DNA of 64,000 nucleotides from Thiohalophilus thiocyanatoxydans (GTDB lineage Bacteria; Pseudomonadota; Gammaproteobacteria; UBA6429; Thiohalophilaceae), in assembly GCF_004366735.1 (NCBI RefSeq), contig NZ_SOQX01000004.1:193904-257903 (forward strand), written 5' to 3'. This document shows, piece after piece, positions 9,042 through 19,613 of this stretch. Made by a program: the position numbers and the translations under genes. The notes below the pieces were generated by a model. The model saw nothing but the letters and a program-made list of their open reading frames with translations. It was not told the DNA's origin and searched no databases. Position 1 is the first letter of the stretch. Each line of letters begins with the position of its first letter.

Positions 9042-10276
9042 TGAGTAAAACACAAGCTTTCACAAACTGGATAGACGCTCGCTTCCCCATGAGCAAAATG
9101 TGGAAGGAGCATCTGTCCGAATATTACGCACCGAAAAACTTCAACTTCTGGTACTTTTTCGGCTCGCTCGCTTTGCTGGTGCTGGTGATCCAGATTGTCA
9201 CCGGTATTTTCCTGACCATGCATTACAAGCCCGATGCCGGCATGGCTTTCGCCTCGGTCGAGTACATCATGCGTGATGTGAACTGGGGCTGGCTGATCCG
9301 CTACATGCACTCCACCGGCGCCTCGGCGTTCTTTATCGTGGTCTACCTGCATATGTATCGCGGCCTGATGTACGGTTCTTACAAGAATCCGCGCGAGCTG
9401 ATCTGGATCTTCGGGGTCTTGATCTTTCTGGCGCTGATGGCGGAGGCCTTCTTCGGTTACCTGCTGCCCTGGGGCCAGATGTCCTACTGGGGGGCGCAGG
9501 TTATCGTCAACCTGTTTGCCGCCGTGCCGTTTGTCGGTGAGGAGCTGTCGGTCTGGATTCGCGGGGACTACGTCATCGGCGATGCGACCCTGAACCGCTT
9601 TTTCGCCTTCCACGTGATTGCCTTGCCGCTGGTGCTGATTGCCCTGGTGGTGGCGCATATTCTCGCCCTGCACGAAGTTGGCTCCAACAATCCCGATGGC
9701 GTCGAAATCAAGAAGAACAAGGATGCCAACGGCAAACCGGTAGACGGCATCCCGTTCCATCCGTATTACACGGTCAAGGATATCGCCGGTGTCGTGGTCT
9801 TCCTGATCTTCTTCTTTGCAGTGGCCTTCTTTGCTCCGGAAATGGGGGGCTACTTCATCGAGCACGCCAACTTCGTGCCGGCGGATCCGCTCAAGACCCC
9901 CGAGCACATTGCCCCGGTCTGGTACTTCACACCGTTCTACGCGATGTTGCGTGCCATCCCGCCGATGTTCGGTTCGCAGTTCCCCGGTGTTGTGGTCATG
10001 GGTGCTGCGATTGTGGTGATGTTCTTCCTGCCCTGGCTCGATCGCAGCCCGGTCAAATCTGTGCGTTACCGCGGTCCGTTGTTCAAGCTCGCCCTGGCCG
10101 CCCTTGTTGTCAGTTTTGTCATTCTGGGTTATCTGGGCGTACAGCCTTCAACGCCGGTTAAAACGCTTCTGGCGCAGATCTTCACCGCGCTGTACTTTGC
10201 GTTTTTCCTGCTGATGCCCTGGTACACCAAAATTGACAAGACCAAACCGGTTCCGGAGAGGGTGACAGACAAATGA
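9041..10276 (+). CDS. petB: Cytochrome b of the bc1 complex
   Basis: A 411-residue integral membrane subunit that binds two b-type hemes and forms the quinol-oxidising and quinone-reducing sites. Visible features are the helix with MHSTGASAFFIVVYLHMYRG (heme-ligand histidines), GYLLPWGQMSYWGA in the quinol-site helix, FFAFHVIALPL with later ligand histidines, and the PEWY-like segment PVWYF in the C-terminal half. The length is normal. Translation is coupled to petA (TGATG) and petC (ATGA). Confidence 0.98.
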   Translation: MSKTQAFTNWIDARFPMSKMWKEHLSEYYAPKNFNFWYFFGSLALLVLVIQIVTGIFLTMHYKPDAGMAFASVEYIMRDVNWGWLIRYMHSTGASAFFIVVYLHMYRGLMYGSYKNPRELIWIFGVLIFLALMAEAFFGYLLPWGQMSYWGAQVIVNLFAAVPFVGEELSVWIRGDYVIGDATLNRFFAFHVIALPLVLIALVVAHILALHEVGSNNPDGVEIKKNKDANGKPVDGIPFHPYYTVKDIAGVVVFLIFFFAVAFFAPEMGGYFIEHANFVPADPLKTPEHIAPVWYFTPFYAMLRAIPPMFGSQFPGVVVMGAAIVVMFFLPWLDRSPVKSVRYRGPLFKLALAALVVSFVILGYLGVQPSTPVKTLLAQIFTALYFAFFLLMPWYTKIDKTKPVPERVTDK

Positions 10277-11046
10277 TGAAAAAATTAACCGCTTTTCTGC
10301 TGACAATGGTTCCGGTTGCCGTATTGGCTGCCGGAGGTGGGAATCTGCCGCTGTATGAGGCCGATGTCGATCTGAACAACAAAGCCTCGCTGCAACATGG
10401 TGCCCAGCTGTACGTCAATTACTGCATGGGTTGTCACTCCATCTCTTCCATGCGGTATAACCGTATGGGCGAAGACCTGGGGCTGACCGAGGAGCAAGTG
10501 GCGCAGAATCTGATGTTCGTCTCCGACTTCTCCAAGCTGCCCAGTGGTGAGCTTCCCAAGACGGGCTCATTGATGAAAAACGCCATGCCCGGAGGGGCCG
10601 CCGAAAACTGGTTCGGTACCAAGGTACCGGATCTCTCCGTGATCGCTCGCTCGCGCGGGCCGGATTGGTTGTATACCTACCTGAAGACCTTCTATGTCGA
10701 TGAATCCCGGCCAATGGGCGTGAATAACGAGCGGTTTCCGCTGGTGGGCATGCCCCATGTCATGTGGGAGCTCGAAGGCCTGAAGAAGCCGGTTTATGAG
10801 ACCCATGAAGACGAGGATGGTGAAGAGGTCAAGACCATTGTCGACTACGAGATGGTCAAGGAGGGCTCCATGAGCCCGGCCGAATACGACAATGCGGTCC
10901 GGGATCTGGTGAACTTCCTGGTCTATGTGGGTGAGCCGGCCAAGCTGGAGCGTTACAAGGTCGGCGTCTGGGTCATACTGTTCCTGGTCGTTCTGTTCTT
11001 CCTGGCCTACGCCCTGAAGAAGGAATACTGGAAAGACGTCCACTAA
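10273..11046 (+). CDS. petC: Cytochrome c1 of the bc1 complex
   Basis: A 257-residue heme c subunit passing electrons from the Rieske protein to soluble cytochromes. It has a signal peptide ending near residue 20 (AVLAAGG), a CMGCH heme site at 51-55 and a C-terminal membrane anchor near 232-250 (VGVWVILFLVVLFFLAYALKK). The acidic stretch around residues 180-190 (HEDEDGEE) is more charged than usual. It overlaps petB by four bases and ends the operon. Confidence 0.97.
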   Translation: MMKKLTAFLLTMVPVAVLAAGGGNLPLYEADVDLNNKASLQHGAQLYVNYCMGCHSISSMRYNRMGEDLGLTEEQVAQNLMFVSDFSKLPSGELPKTGSLMKNAMPGGAAENWFGTKVPDLSVIARSRGPDWLYTYLKTFYVDESRPMGVNNERFPLVGMPHVMWELEGLKKPVYETHEDEDGEEVKTIVDYEMVKEGSMSPAEYDNAVRDLVNFLVYVGEPAKLERYKVGVWVILFLVVLFFLAYALKKEYWKDVH

Positions 11047-11188
11047 AGCGGGTGAGGCGGGGCGCTTTACCCCGTTTCATCGGGCTACCGCCGGGAGACT
11101 TTGCGGGCTGCAGCGCCAAATCAGACACTTGCGCGCCCTCAGGCCGGATTTTTCCCAACGGAAGCGCCAAACGATGCGATAAGTTCGG

Positions 11189-11194
11189 TATAAT
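11189..11194 (+). promoter_or_regulatory. Consensus -10 box upstream of sspA
   Basis: A perfect TATAAT at 11189-11194 lies about 67 bases before sspA. No good -35 is seen at the expected spacing (GCCAAA at 11166-11171). The start point would fall inside the hairpin at 11198-11224. Confidence 0.5.
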
Positions 11195-11197
11195 AAG

Positions 11198-11224
11198 CAG
11201 GGGAAGCCCACCGGGTTTCCCCTG
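11198..11224 (+). terminator. Hairpin between petC and sspA
   Basis: A 12-bp stem (one G-T pair) pairs 11198-11209 with 11213-11224 around a 3-base loop, then TTTCGTTTC. It could end petABC transcription or form the start of the sspA leader, since it directly follows a TATAAT box. The gap 11047-11260 otherwise holds nothing I recognise. Confidence 0.55.
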
Positions 11225-11260
11225 TTTCGTTTCTGGACCACAGCACTGGGGTGAAAAAGT

Positions 11261-11884
11261 ATGGCGCAAATGGCCAACCGACGTTTGGCAATGACCCTGT
11301 TTTCGGGCAATGTCTGCCCGTACTCTCACATGGTACGCATCGTGCTGGCGGAGAAGGGTATCAATTACGATATTCATAACGTCGATCTTGGCAATACGCC
11401 GGAAGATCTCAAGGATTTGAATCCCTACAATGAGGTCCCGACACTGGTGGACCGGGATCTGGTACTGTTCGAGCACCAGGTCATCATGGAGTATCTTGAC
11501 GAACGCTTTCCGCACCCGCCTTTGATGCCGGTGGACCCGGTCGCGCGGGCGCGCAACCGGATGATGCTGCACCGCATCGGGCGTGACTGGTACCGCCTGG
11601 TTCATCAGTTAACCAACCCCGGGACGGCCAGTGATGCCGTACGCAAGGAGTTGCGCGACAGTCTGATGTCGATTTCACCGATTTTCGATCAGAAACCGTT
11701 CTTTCTGGGTGATGAGTTCTCCCTGATTGATTGCAGCGTCATTCCCTTGCTGTGGCGTCTGCCGTCCTACGGGATCGAACTGCCTGCTGCCGCCAAACCG
11801 TTGATTAACTACGCCGAGCGCATGTTTGAGCGTGATTCGTTCAAACAGAGTCTCACCGAGGGTGAGAAGGAACTGAAGGAATAA
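11261..11884 (+). CDS. sspA: Stringent starvation protein A
   Basis: A 207-residue protein with a glutathione-S-transferase fold that binds RNA polymerase and alters transcription during stress. The N-terminal thioredoxin-like part begins near residue 10 (MTLFSGNVCPYSHMVRIVLAEKGI) and contains NEVPTLVDRDLVLFEHQVIMEYLDERFPHPPLMP, the typical GST/SspA block. The ATG at 11261 has only a weak Shine-Dalgarno. It is followed 21 bases later by sspB, as usual in gammaproteobacteria. Confidence 0.96.
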   Translation: MAQMANRRLAMTLFSGNVCPYSHMVRIVLAEKGINYDIHNVDLGNTPEDLKDLNPYNEVPTLVDRDLVLFEHQVIMEYLDERFPHPPLMPVDPVARARNRMMLHRIGRDWYRLVHQLTNPGTASDAVRKELRDSLMSISPIFDQKPFFLGDEFSLIDCSVIPLLWRLPSYGIELPAAAKPLINYAERMFERDSFKQSLTEGEKELKE

Positions 11885-11905
11885 TCAAGTCCCAAAGGTA
11901 ATGCC

Positions 11906-12298
11906 ATGTCTATGACGCCCAGCCAGCCGTATTTGCTTCGAGCGATTTATGACTGGATCGTCGATAACCAGATGACACCCTATGTCCTGGTCAATGCGGA
12001 AAACGACGCTGCCTATATTCCGCGTGACTACGTGGAAAACGGCAAGATCGTCCTGAATGTCGGTCCCATAGCGGTCAATGCCCTGGAGCTGGGCAACGAC
12101 TACGTTGCCTTCAATGCCCGCTTTGCCGGCAAACCGATGGAAGTCAGCTTCCCGGTAAATGCCGTACTGGCAATCTACGCCAAGGAAAACGGTCAGGGGA
12201 TGGTCTTCAACGAAGCCGACGATACCCCGCCGCCGGACGATGACGGTCCGGATGACGACAGCAAATCCGGCAAGCCCAACCTCAAGCTGGTCAAATAA
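11906..12298 (+). CDS. sspB: ClpXP protease specificity-enhancing factor SspB
   Basis: A 130-residue adaptor that delivers ssrA-tagged and other substrates to ClpXP. The folded substrate-binding domain fills residues 1-105. A flexible acidic linker (DDTPPPDDDGPDDDSKS) then leads to the C-terminal tail GKPNLKLVK, the ClpX-binding module. All family features are present at normal size. It is the last gene of the sspAB pair. Confidence 0.96.
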   Translation: MSMTPSQPYLLRAIYDWIVDNQMTPYVLVNAENDAAYIPRDYVENGKIVLNVGPIAVNALELGNDYVAFNARFAGKPMEVSFPVNAVLAIYAKENGQGMVFNEADDTPPPDDDGPDDDSKSGKPNLKLVK

Positions 12299-12329
12299 CC
12301 GGAAAGATCTCAACGCAGCGAAGATATAA

Positions 12330-12409
12330 TTTTGAATGTTGAATTTTAAATTTTAAATTTCAAAGCCGGATTCCATTCACAACTCAACATTAAACATTCA
12401 AAATTATTC
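12330..12409. repeat. Two facing AT-rich arrays with 7-bp period
   Basis: 12330-12364 is five 7-bp units with consensus TTTTRAA. 12375-12409 is five 7-bp units of ATTCAAA type, roughly the reverse complement of the first array. They are separated by 10 bases (GCCGGATTCC). The pair lies between sspB and the convergent oxidase gene and could form a long imperfect hairpin. A segment CTCTGCGTCTCTGCGGTGAA follows at 12414-12433; its last part recurs near the right edge of the window. Confidence 0.75.
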
Positions 12410-12439
12410 CTTTCTCTGCGTCTCTGCGGTGAAGCCTTT

Positions 12440-13824
12440 TCAACCCGTCGGGAACATTTTCCCCGGATTCAAAATTCCCTTCGGATCGAAGTCCCGCTTG
12501 ATGCGCCGCATCAATTCCAGCGTGATCGGTTCGATCTCGCGGCCGACGAACTCCTGCTTTTCGATACCGACCCCGTGCTCGCCGGAGAGGGTGCCGTCCA
12601 GATCCAGGACCAGGGAGAAGACGGCATCCAGGCATTGATGGGTGCGCTGCATTTCGTCCGGGTCGTCGGGGTTGGCCAGCAGGTTGACATGGATGTTGCC
12701 GTTACCGGCGTGGCCGAAGTTGACGATGGTGACGTTATAGCGCGCGGACAACTCGCTCAGGCCGTTGATCAGGGCGGGGATGTTGGAAACGGGTACGACT
12801 ACATCCTCGTTGATCTTTTTCGGGGCGATGGTGCGCAGGGCCGGGGAAAGCGCCTTGCGGGTTTGCCACAACGCCTGGATCTCGGCGGCGGTTTCCGCGC
12901 GGGTCAGTTTTAACAGGCCGTCGTTGTCGGCGGCACGGCCAATGGCGTCAACGGCGTGCTGAATATTGTGCTCGGTCCCGTCCACCTCGATCATTAACAA
13001 GGCGCCGGCACCTTCGGGCAGCTCGGCTTCGGAATAATCGCGAATCATGTCGATCGCGCCGGCGTCCATAAACTCCAGCGCATAGGGGACGACCGGCTGG
13101 GCCATAATGGCGGAGACCGCCCGGGCGGCACTGTCGATGTCCCGGTAGATGACCTGCAGGGTGCGTTTGCTTTCGGGCAAGGGGGTTAGTTTCAGGGTGG
13201 CTTCGGTGATGATCGCCAGGGTGCCTTCAGAGCCGATCAGCAGCCGGGTCAGGTCGTAGCCCACCACCCCCTTGGTCGTGTAGACCCCGGTGCGGATACT
13301 CTTGCCGTCACCGGTAACCGCACGCAGACCGAAGGTGTTTTCCCGCGGCGTGCCGTATTTGATCGCCCGCGGTCCCGCCGAGTTGTAGGCCAGGTTACCC
13401 CCGACAGAGCAGTAGGCGGCGCTGGTGGGATCGGGCGGCCAGAAAAAGCCGTGTTCGGCGGCGATATCCTGGACCTGCTGGTTGGTGACGCCGGGCTCCA
13501 CCACCATGTACCGGTTGGCGGGATCGATCCGGATGACATGGTTCATTTTTTCAGTCGAGAGGATCAGCCCGCCGTTGATCGGCACGCTGGCGCCGGTGGT
13601 GCCGGTGCCCCGCCCCCGGGCGGTCAACGGTACGGCAAATTCGTGACACAGACTCACGACGGCGGCCACCTGATCGTGGTCCGCCGGCAGGGCGACCAGT
13701 TCCGGCGCGGCGTGGCGGCGGCTGTTGTCGTAGCCGTAGTTCCAGGTTTCCGCCGGATCGCTCAACAGGCCTTCGTGACCCAGCTCCTGTTGCAAGCGCT
13801 GAACAAACGCGTCGGGCAATGCCA

Positions 13825-13825
<1 letters not shown>
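12440..13825 (-). CDS. FAD-linked 2-hydroxyacid oxidase, GlcD/D-lactate dehydrogenase type
   Basis: A 461-residue flavoprotein with an N-terminal FAD-binding PCMH domain (about 35-215; TARGRGTGTTGASVPINGG and GGNLAYNSAGPRAIKYG contact FAD in the family) and a C-terminal FAD-oxidase domain ending NFGHAGNGNIHVN...SGEHGVG...FDPKGILNPGKMFP. It oxidises D-2-hydroxyacids such as glycolate or D-lactate, passing electrons to quinone or cytochrome. No glcE or glcF partner is adjacent, so D-lactate dehydrogenase is as likely as glycolate oxidase. Its ATG overlaps the diaA stop by one base, so it is translationally coupled. Confidence 0.9.
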
Positions 13826-14796
<971 letters not shown>

Positions 14797-14810
<14 letters not shown>

Positions 14811-16662
14811 CCAGTGCAACGGGCCGGCCGCTGCGGAACTTGACCCAGGTCAGCTCGCGCCGGACCCGTTGTTGCGGATCCAGACTGAGGCTGCCGGTTT
14901 CGCCGTCATAACGTTCGTAGGGATAGGCCTTGAGGGTATTGAGCGCGGCGATAATATTATAGGCGTCGATCCCCAGGGCATAGAGCCGTTGCAGGCTGTT
15001 ACCGGCGCTGGAAATATACTGTTCGATCTCCGGGCGCAGTCCCCGATGGGCGGTACTGCCGGCCAGTACCCAGGGCATGTCGCCAAACATCAGGCCGTCC
15101 ATGTCACGATCCCGCTCCTGATCCAGACTGCCGGTAAAGACGTGGGAAGTGGCATACACCGGCACATCGGACGCGTGATAGAACTTCAGTTGCGGACGAA
15201 TCTGACGGGCCTGTTGCGGATAGGCCGCGAGAAAAATGAAATCCATATCCTTACGACGGCGCGGTTCGAACTTGATCGACTGTGACAGTAACTGGCGCAG
15301 AGCACGGGCGCGGCGCTGGCTTTCGTTGATATTCAGCAGATTCTGGATTGGGGCGGAATAGTCCTGTTGCTCGGCATTGTATTGCTGGGTTTCGATCACC
15401 ACACCGCCGAGTTCTTTCCAACGTTGTTGAAATGCGGTATAGACTCGCTCGCCCCAGTTGCCGCTCGGGATCAGGGCGGCACTGTTGACGTGACCATCCA
15501 GCCAGGTGCGCTCCGCAACCTGGCGCGCTTCCTCTTCGGGCGAGAGGCCGAATTGATAGAGATTGTCGGGGACGTCCTGTTCGAGCGAGTAGTTGAGCGC
15601 CAGGGTTGGGACCGGGAAATTACCCTTGTCGGCAATCCAGTCGATGGCTTCCTTGTTCAGTGGACCGATAACAAAGTCACTCTCGTCGGTCATCGCCCGT
15701 GTGTACGCCGCCAGTGCCGTCGCCGGTTCGGAACCGCTGTCGTAAAAGCGGATACGCTGATCGGCGTGATGCGGCCGTGAGTAATAGGCCGCAATAATCC
15801 CGTCACGAATGGATTCGGCGGCCTTGCCGAAACGGCTGTCAAATGGCAGCAACACCGCGATCCGCTGCGGCATGATGATGTCTTCCCGGCTTCGTTCCAG
15901 TAATCCCTTGAGTATCTCCTCACGCACGGGGTGATCGGGATAACTCTTGTGCCATTCGTCCACGCGGCGATTGAGTATCTCCGGCTCCAGCTGGTGGGCC
16001 TTGGCGAGCTGGACCAGTTCCATCCAGCCGCCAAGCACATTCTTGCCGACGGCCATGCGCATCCGGGCGAGTGCCCGTTCATTCATCATGGCCAGGGCTT
16101 CCCAGATGGCCTCCTGGTTCTCCTCGATCAGTTGCAGGTTTTGCAGATACTCTTCCCGCTTGACCAGTTCGCTGGCCGTATCGACCCGATCCCCCAGTAT
16201 GGTGCGGGCATCGGCACGTAACAGGTGATAATCGGCCAGATAGGCATTGTCGATCCCGTCCGCCGGTGGCTGTTCCAGCATACGCAGAACATCCTCGGCA
16301 CGGCGCTCCATCAGGGCAATATGCGCCCGGGTTAACTTCAGCAAAAACTGCTGTTGGGTATTATTCGGATCCAGCTGAATAGTCTCGAGGATCTGCCGGC
16401 TCTGGTGGACGCGATCCTCGCGGGCCAGGGCGGCGGCAGTGCGCAGCATCAAATTGGTTTGCTGCGGCTCGCGGGCCGTTTTGGCAAGCTGGTTGAAGGC
16501 TTCGGTGGCGGAGCGGTATTCGCCACTGGCAAAGAGGCGTTCGGCTTCGGCAACCGGATCTTTTTCCTCAACCACTTCTTTTTCGGGCACGCCGGCGCAA
16601 CCGGCCAGCAGAAGCGTTACAATCATGACCCAGAGGGAAAACAATCGGCGTGGCATCATCAC
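14797..16662 (-). CDS. lpoA: Penicillin-binding protein activator LpoA
   Basis: An outer-membrane lipoprotein that stimulates PBP1A from the periplasm. At 621 residues it matches the family. The signal peptide ends in the lipobox LLAGC near residue 21. An N-terminal helical TPR-like half (about 30-250) is followed by a periplasmic-binding-protein-like half (about 260-610; IAVLLPFDSRFGKAAESIRDGIIAAYY). Three consecutive ATGs occur at the start; AGGAA lies upstream. It is divergent from rsmI with 66 bases between. Confidence 0.94.
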
Positions 16663-16728
16663 TTCATCGGGTTCCTGTTTTTGCTGTATAAAGGGCGGAC
16701 GGCACCTGATCCTGACGGAAATTATACC

Positions 16729-17571
16729 GTGATATCTGAAAACAGTGCGCTCTATATTGTCGCAACGCCGATCGGGAATCTCGGCGACATGTCACAACGT
16801 GCCGTGGAAATCCTGCAGCAGGTGGCGCTGATTGCGGCCGAAGATACCCGGCACAGCGCCCGCTTGCTGCAGCATTATGCGGTGTCCACCCCGTGCGTGG
16901 CCTTGCATGAACATAACGAGCGGGAACAGAGTAGCAGATTGTTACAGCGTCTTGCCAATGGTGAGAGCGTGGCGTTGATTTCCGATGCGGGCACACCCTT
17001 GCTCAGCGATCCCGGCTTTCATCTGGTGCAGCAGGCCCGCCAGCAGGGGATCCGGGTGGTGCCGGTGCCGGGGCCCAGCGCGGTGATCGCGGCCCTGTCG
17101 GTCAGCGGCCTGCCCACCGACTGTTTCAAGTTCATCGGTTTTTTACCGGCCAAGTCCGTCGCGCGGCGTCAACGGCTGGCGGCACTGGCCGCCGAATCCT
17201 GCACCCTGGCATTTTACGAATCGCCGCACCGGATTGTAGAGAGTCTGACGGACATGGCCCACGAGCTGGGTGCGGCACGGGCGGCGGTGCTGGCCCGGGA
17301 ACTGACCAAGACCTTCGAGACGGTACGCAGCGGTACGCTGGCGGAACTGGGCGAGTTTGTGAGCAGCGATCCTAATCAGCAAAAGGGCGAGATCGTGGTA
17401 CTGGTGGAAGGCGCGCCGGCGGTCGAATCGGCGCTCGACGCGGAGGCCGAACGGGTTCTGGGCATCCTGCTGGCGGAGCTGCCCCTCAAGCAGGCGGCGG
17501 CCCTGGCGGCGCGCCTCACCGGCGGCAAGAAGAACCAGCTCTATCAGCGGGCCCTGACGATGAAGAAATAG
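16729..17571 (+). CDS. rsmI: 16S rRNA 2'-O-ribose C1402 methyltransferase RsmI
   Basis: A SAM-dependent tetrapyrrole-methylase-fold enzyme, 280 residues. Motifs include LYIVATPIGNLGDMSQRAVEIL at the start, AAEDTRHSARLL, LISDAGTPLLSDPG, VVPVPGPSAVIAALSVSGLPTD and YESPHRI. I chose the GTG at 16729 because conservation begins at once after it. The frame stays open upstream to 16354, but that part is antisense to lpoA and matches nothing. E. coli RsmI is a few residues longer. Confidence 0.95.
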   Translation: MISENSALYIVATPIGNLGDMSQRAVEILQQVALIAAEDTRHSARLLQHYAVSTPCVALHEHNEREQSSRLLQRLANGESVALISDAGTPLLSDPGFHLVQQARQQGIRVVPVPGPSAVIAALSVSGLPTDCFKFIGFLPAKSVARRQRLAALAAESCTLAFYESPHRIVESLTDMAHELGAARAAVLARELTKTFETVRSGTLAELGEFVSSDPNQQKGEIVVLVEGAPAVESALDAEAERVLGILLAELPLKQAAALAARLTGGKKNQLYQRALTMKK

Positions 17572-17594
17572 CCGGCGGGGAAAGGTCCCGCCGG
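17572..17594 (+). terminator. GC-rich hairpin after rsmI
   Basis: CCGGCGGG at 17572-17579 pairs with CCCGCCGG at 17587-17594 around a 7-base loop, starting at the rsmI stop codon. No T run follows directly, so termination is only probable. It lies just before the rnpB promoter. Confidence 0.5.
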
Positions 17595-17608
17595 GCTGCC
17601 AGTTTCTA

Positions 17609-17614
17609 TATAAT
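17609..17614 (+). promoter_or_regulatory. -10 box of the RNase P RNA gene
   Basis: A perfect TATAAT at 17609-17614 places transcription start at about 17621, exactly where the RNase P RNA should begin. The -35 region (TCCCGC) is not consensus. Confidence 0.7.
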
Positions 17615-17620
17615 AGGTGT

Positions 17621-17976
17621 AAGAGTCGGCCTGACAGTCGCTCCGCCGCCGGCGGGGAGGAAAGTCCGGGCTCCATCGGGCGGGATGCCAGGTAACGCCT
17701 GGGAGGCGCGAGCCTACGGAAAGTGCCGCAGAAAATATACCGCCCAAGCCGCGCAAGCGGCCGGTAAGGGTGAAATGGTGCGGTAAGAGCGCACCGCGCC
17801 GGTGGTAACACCGGTGGCAGGGCAAACCCCATCCGGAGCAAGACCAAATAGGGGAACTGGCCGCAAGGCCACGTGTGGCCCACACGGTTCCCGGGTAGGT
17901 CGCTAGAGGTGCGCGGTGACGCGCATCCCAGAGGAATGACTGTCCACGACAGAACCCGGCTTAACGGCCGACTCTT
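17621..17976 (+). ncRNA. rnpB: RNase P RNA, bacterial type A
   Basis: The catalytic RNA that removes tRNA 5' leaders. The 5' end GAGTCGGCC (17623-17631) pairs with GGCCGACTC (17966-17974), forming the P1 helix. The universal core GAGGAAAGTCCGGG lies at 17657-17670 and the matching 3' core AGAACCCGGCTTA at 17951-17963. AGAGGAATGACTGTCC near 17930 is another conserved block. The total of about 355 nucleotides is normal. It sits between rsmI and mraZ, a common gammaproteobacterial position. A T-rich run follows P1. Confidence 0.97.
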
Positions 17977-18131
17977 TCTTTTATTCAACATTAACTCCCT
18001 TCTCCAAGTTATTGTTTTTTCGTATACCTGAACCCGCCAGCCTGCCCCCTCGAAGCCGTTCCCGGCACGGGGGGGTGTCGCTAAGTTACTGTCAGAAAAG
18101 AAAGAATTCCAAAGTTTGTGGCGCTGTTAGC

Positions 18132-18161
18132 TTGACACCCGGGCATATTGCTACCTATAGT
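18132..18161 (+). promoter_or_regulatory. Promoter of the dcw cluster (Pmra)
   Basis: TTGACA at 18132-18137 and TATAGT at 18156-18161 are separated by 18 bases, about 57 bases before mraZ. It directly precedes the MraZ-binding repeats. Confidence 0.85.
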
Positions 18162-18169
18162 GTATCGAA

Positions 18170-18195
18170 GTGGATCAATGTGGGAATTAGTGGGA
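18170..18195 (+). promoter_or_regulatory. MraZ operator, three direct repeats
   Basis: GTGGAT at 18170, GTGGGA at 18180 and GTGGGA at 18190 recur at exact 10-bp spacing, the arrangement MraZ is known to bind (GTGGGN repeats). They begin just after the -10 box, so MraZ would repress its own operon. Confidence 0.88.
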
Positions 18196-18217
18196 TATCA
18201 TCCCCGGAGAAACAACC

Positions 18218-18676
18218 GTGTTTCGTGGCGTCAATACACTCAGCCTGGATGCCAAGGGCCGCATGGCCATGCCGAGCCGGTATCGGGATGGCGTGCTGGA
18301 GCAGTCCGACGGGCAGCTGGTGATCACTGTCGATCGCAGTGATCCCTGCCTGTTGCTCTATCCCTTGCCCGAATGGGAAGAGATCGAGCGCAAGCTGGTC
18401 CGGCTGGGTAACCTCAACGCCACGGCCCGCCGTCTGCAGCGCCTGCTGATCGGCCACGCCACCGAGCTGGAGCTGGACAGTCACGGCCGCATCCTTATCC
18501 CGCCGCCACTTCGTGAATTCGCCAAACTGGATAGACGCATTGCCCTGACCGGGCAAGGCAACAAGTTCGAAATCTGGGACGAACAGACCTGGAACGAACA
18601 ACGCGATCGCTGGATCAGCCAGGAAAACGAGGAGGAGTCAGAGCTGTCCGCTGAGCTGGAAACACTGTCTTTATGA
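18218..18676 (+). CDS. mraZ: Transcriptional regulator MraZ
   Basis: A 152-residue DNA-binding protein with two AbrB-like swapped-hairpin halves. Each is marked by its signature: [14 protein letters not shown] near residue 10 and [16 protein letters not shown] near 88. It forms rings that bind the upstream direct repeats and represses the dcw operon. The start is the GTG at 18218, with GGAG eight to ten bases upstream. rsmH follows four bases after its stop. Confidence 0.97.
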   Translation: MFRGVNTLSLDAKGRMAMPSRYRDGVLEQSDGQLVITVDRSDPCLLLYPLPEWEEIERKLVRLGNLNATARRLQRLLIGHATELELDSHGRILIPPPLREFAKLDRRIALTGQGNKFEIWDEQTWNEQRDRWISQENEEESELSAELETLSL

Positions 18677-18680
18677 AACC

Positions 18681-19613
18681 ATGAACGGCAAACAGGAACA
18701 TTTGCCCGTTCTGCTGGAAGAGGCGATAAGGGGTATGAATATCAAACCGGACGGTCGTTATATCGACGGCACCTTCGGACGCGGTGGCCACAGTGCGGCC
18801 ATTCTCGCGCGGCTGGGTGATGGCGGTCGGCTGCTCGCCTTTGACAAGGATCCCCGGGCGCTGGAAACCGCGCAGGAAAAATTCTCACACGATTCACGCT
18901 TTACCCTGGTCCAGGATTCCTTTGCCCGCATGGCGCCCCACATCGCCGAGCAGGGTTGGGAGCAGGTCGATGGCATCCTGCTGGATCTGGGCGTCTCCTC
19001 CCCCCAGCTCGACGATGCCTCGCGCGGTTTCAGTTTCCAGAAGGACGGGCCGCTGGACATGCGCATGGACACCAGCCGCGGTCCGACGGCCGCCCAGTGG
19101 CTGGCCGACGCCGGTGAAAAGGAAATCGCCCGCGTATTAAAGGAATATGGCGAGGAACGCTTTGCCAAGCGCATCGCCCGGGCAATCGTCGCCGCACGCA
19201 ATGAACAGCCGATCACCACCACCAAACAATTGTCTGCCATTGTCGCGGCGGCCAACCCGGCCTGGGAGAAAGGCAAGGATCCGGCCACCCGCGCTTTTCA
19301 GGCGATTCGGATTTATATCAACCATGAACTGGACGAGCTGGACGAGTGCCTGTTGCAGATCACCGATCTGCTCGTGCCGGGTGGTCGACTGGTGGTCATT
19401 AGCTTTCATTCACTGGAGGATCGCCGGATCAAGCAGTTCATGCGCAAGCAGAGCAAGGGCGATGACTTTCCACCCGATTTGCCTGTAATGCAGAGCCAGC
19501 TCAAGCCGAAAATGAAACTGATTGGCAAGGCTCAGCGCGCCGCTGATGCCGAAGTTGACAACAATCCGCGCGCACGCAGTGCTGTGTTGCGCGTTGCGGA
19601 GAAACTGTCATGA
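18681..19613 (+). CDS. rsmH: 16S rRNA (cytosine1402-N4)-methyltransferase RsmH
   Basis: Methylates N4 of C1402, the same nucleotide that RsmI modifies on the ribose. The 310-residue protein shows the SAM-binding segment YIDGTFGRGGHSAAIL, DGILLDLGVSSPQLDDASRGFSF, and the C-terminal GGRLVVISFHSLEDRRIKQFMR. The length is normal. It overlaps ftsL by four bases. Confidence 0.97.
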   Translation: MNGKQEHLPVLLEEAIRGMNIKPDGRYIDGTFGRGGHSAAILARLGDGGRLLAFDKDPRALETAQEKFSHDSRFTLVQDSFARMAPHIAEQGWEQVDGILLDLGVSSPQLDDASRGFSFQKDGPLDMRMDTSRGPTAAQWLADAGEKEIARVLKEYGEERFAKRIARAIVAARNEQPITTTKQLSAIVAAANPAWEKGKDPATRAFQAIRIYINHELDELDECLLQITDLLVPGGRLVVISFHSLEDRRIKQFMRKQSKGDDFPPDLPVMQSQLKPKMKLIGKAQRAADAEVDNNPRARSAVLRVAEKLS

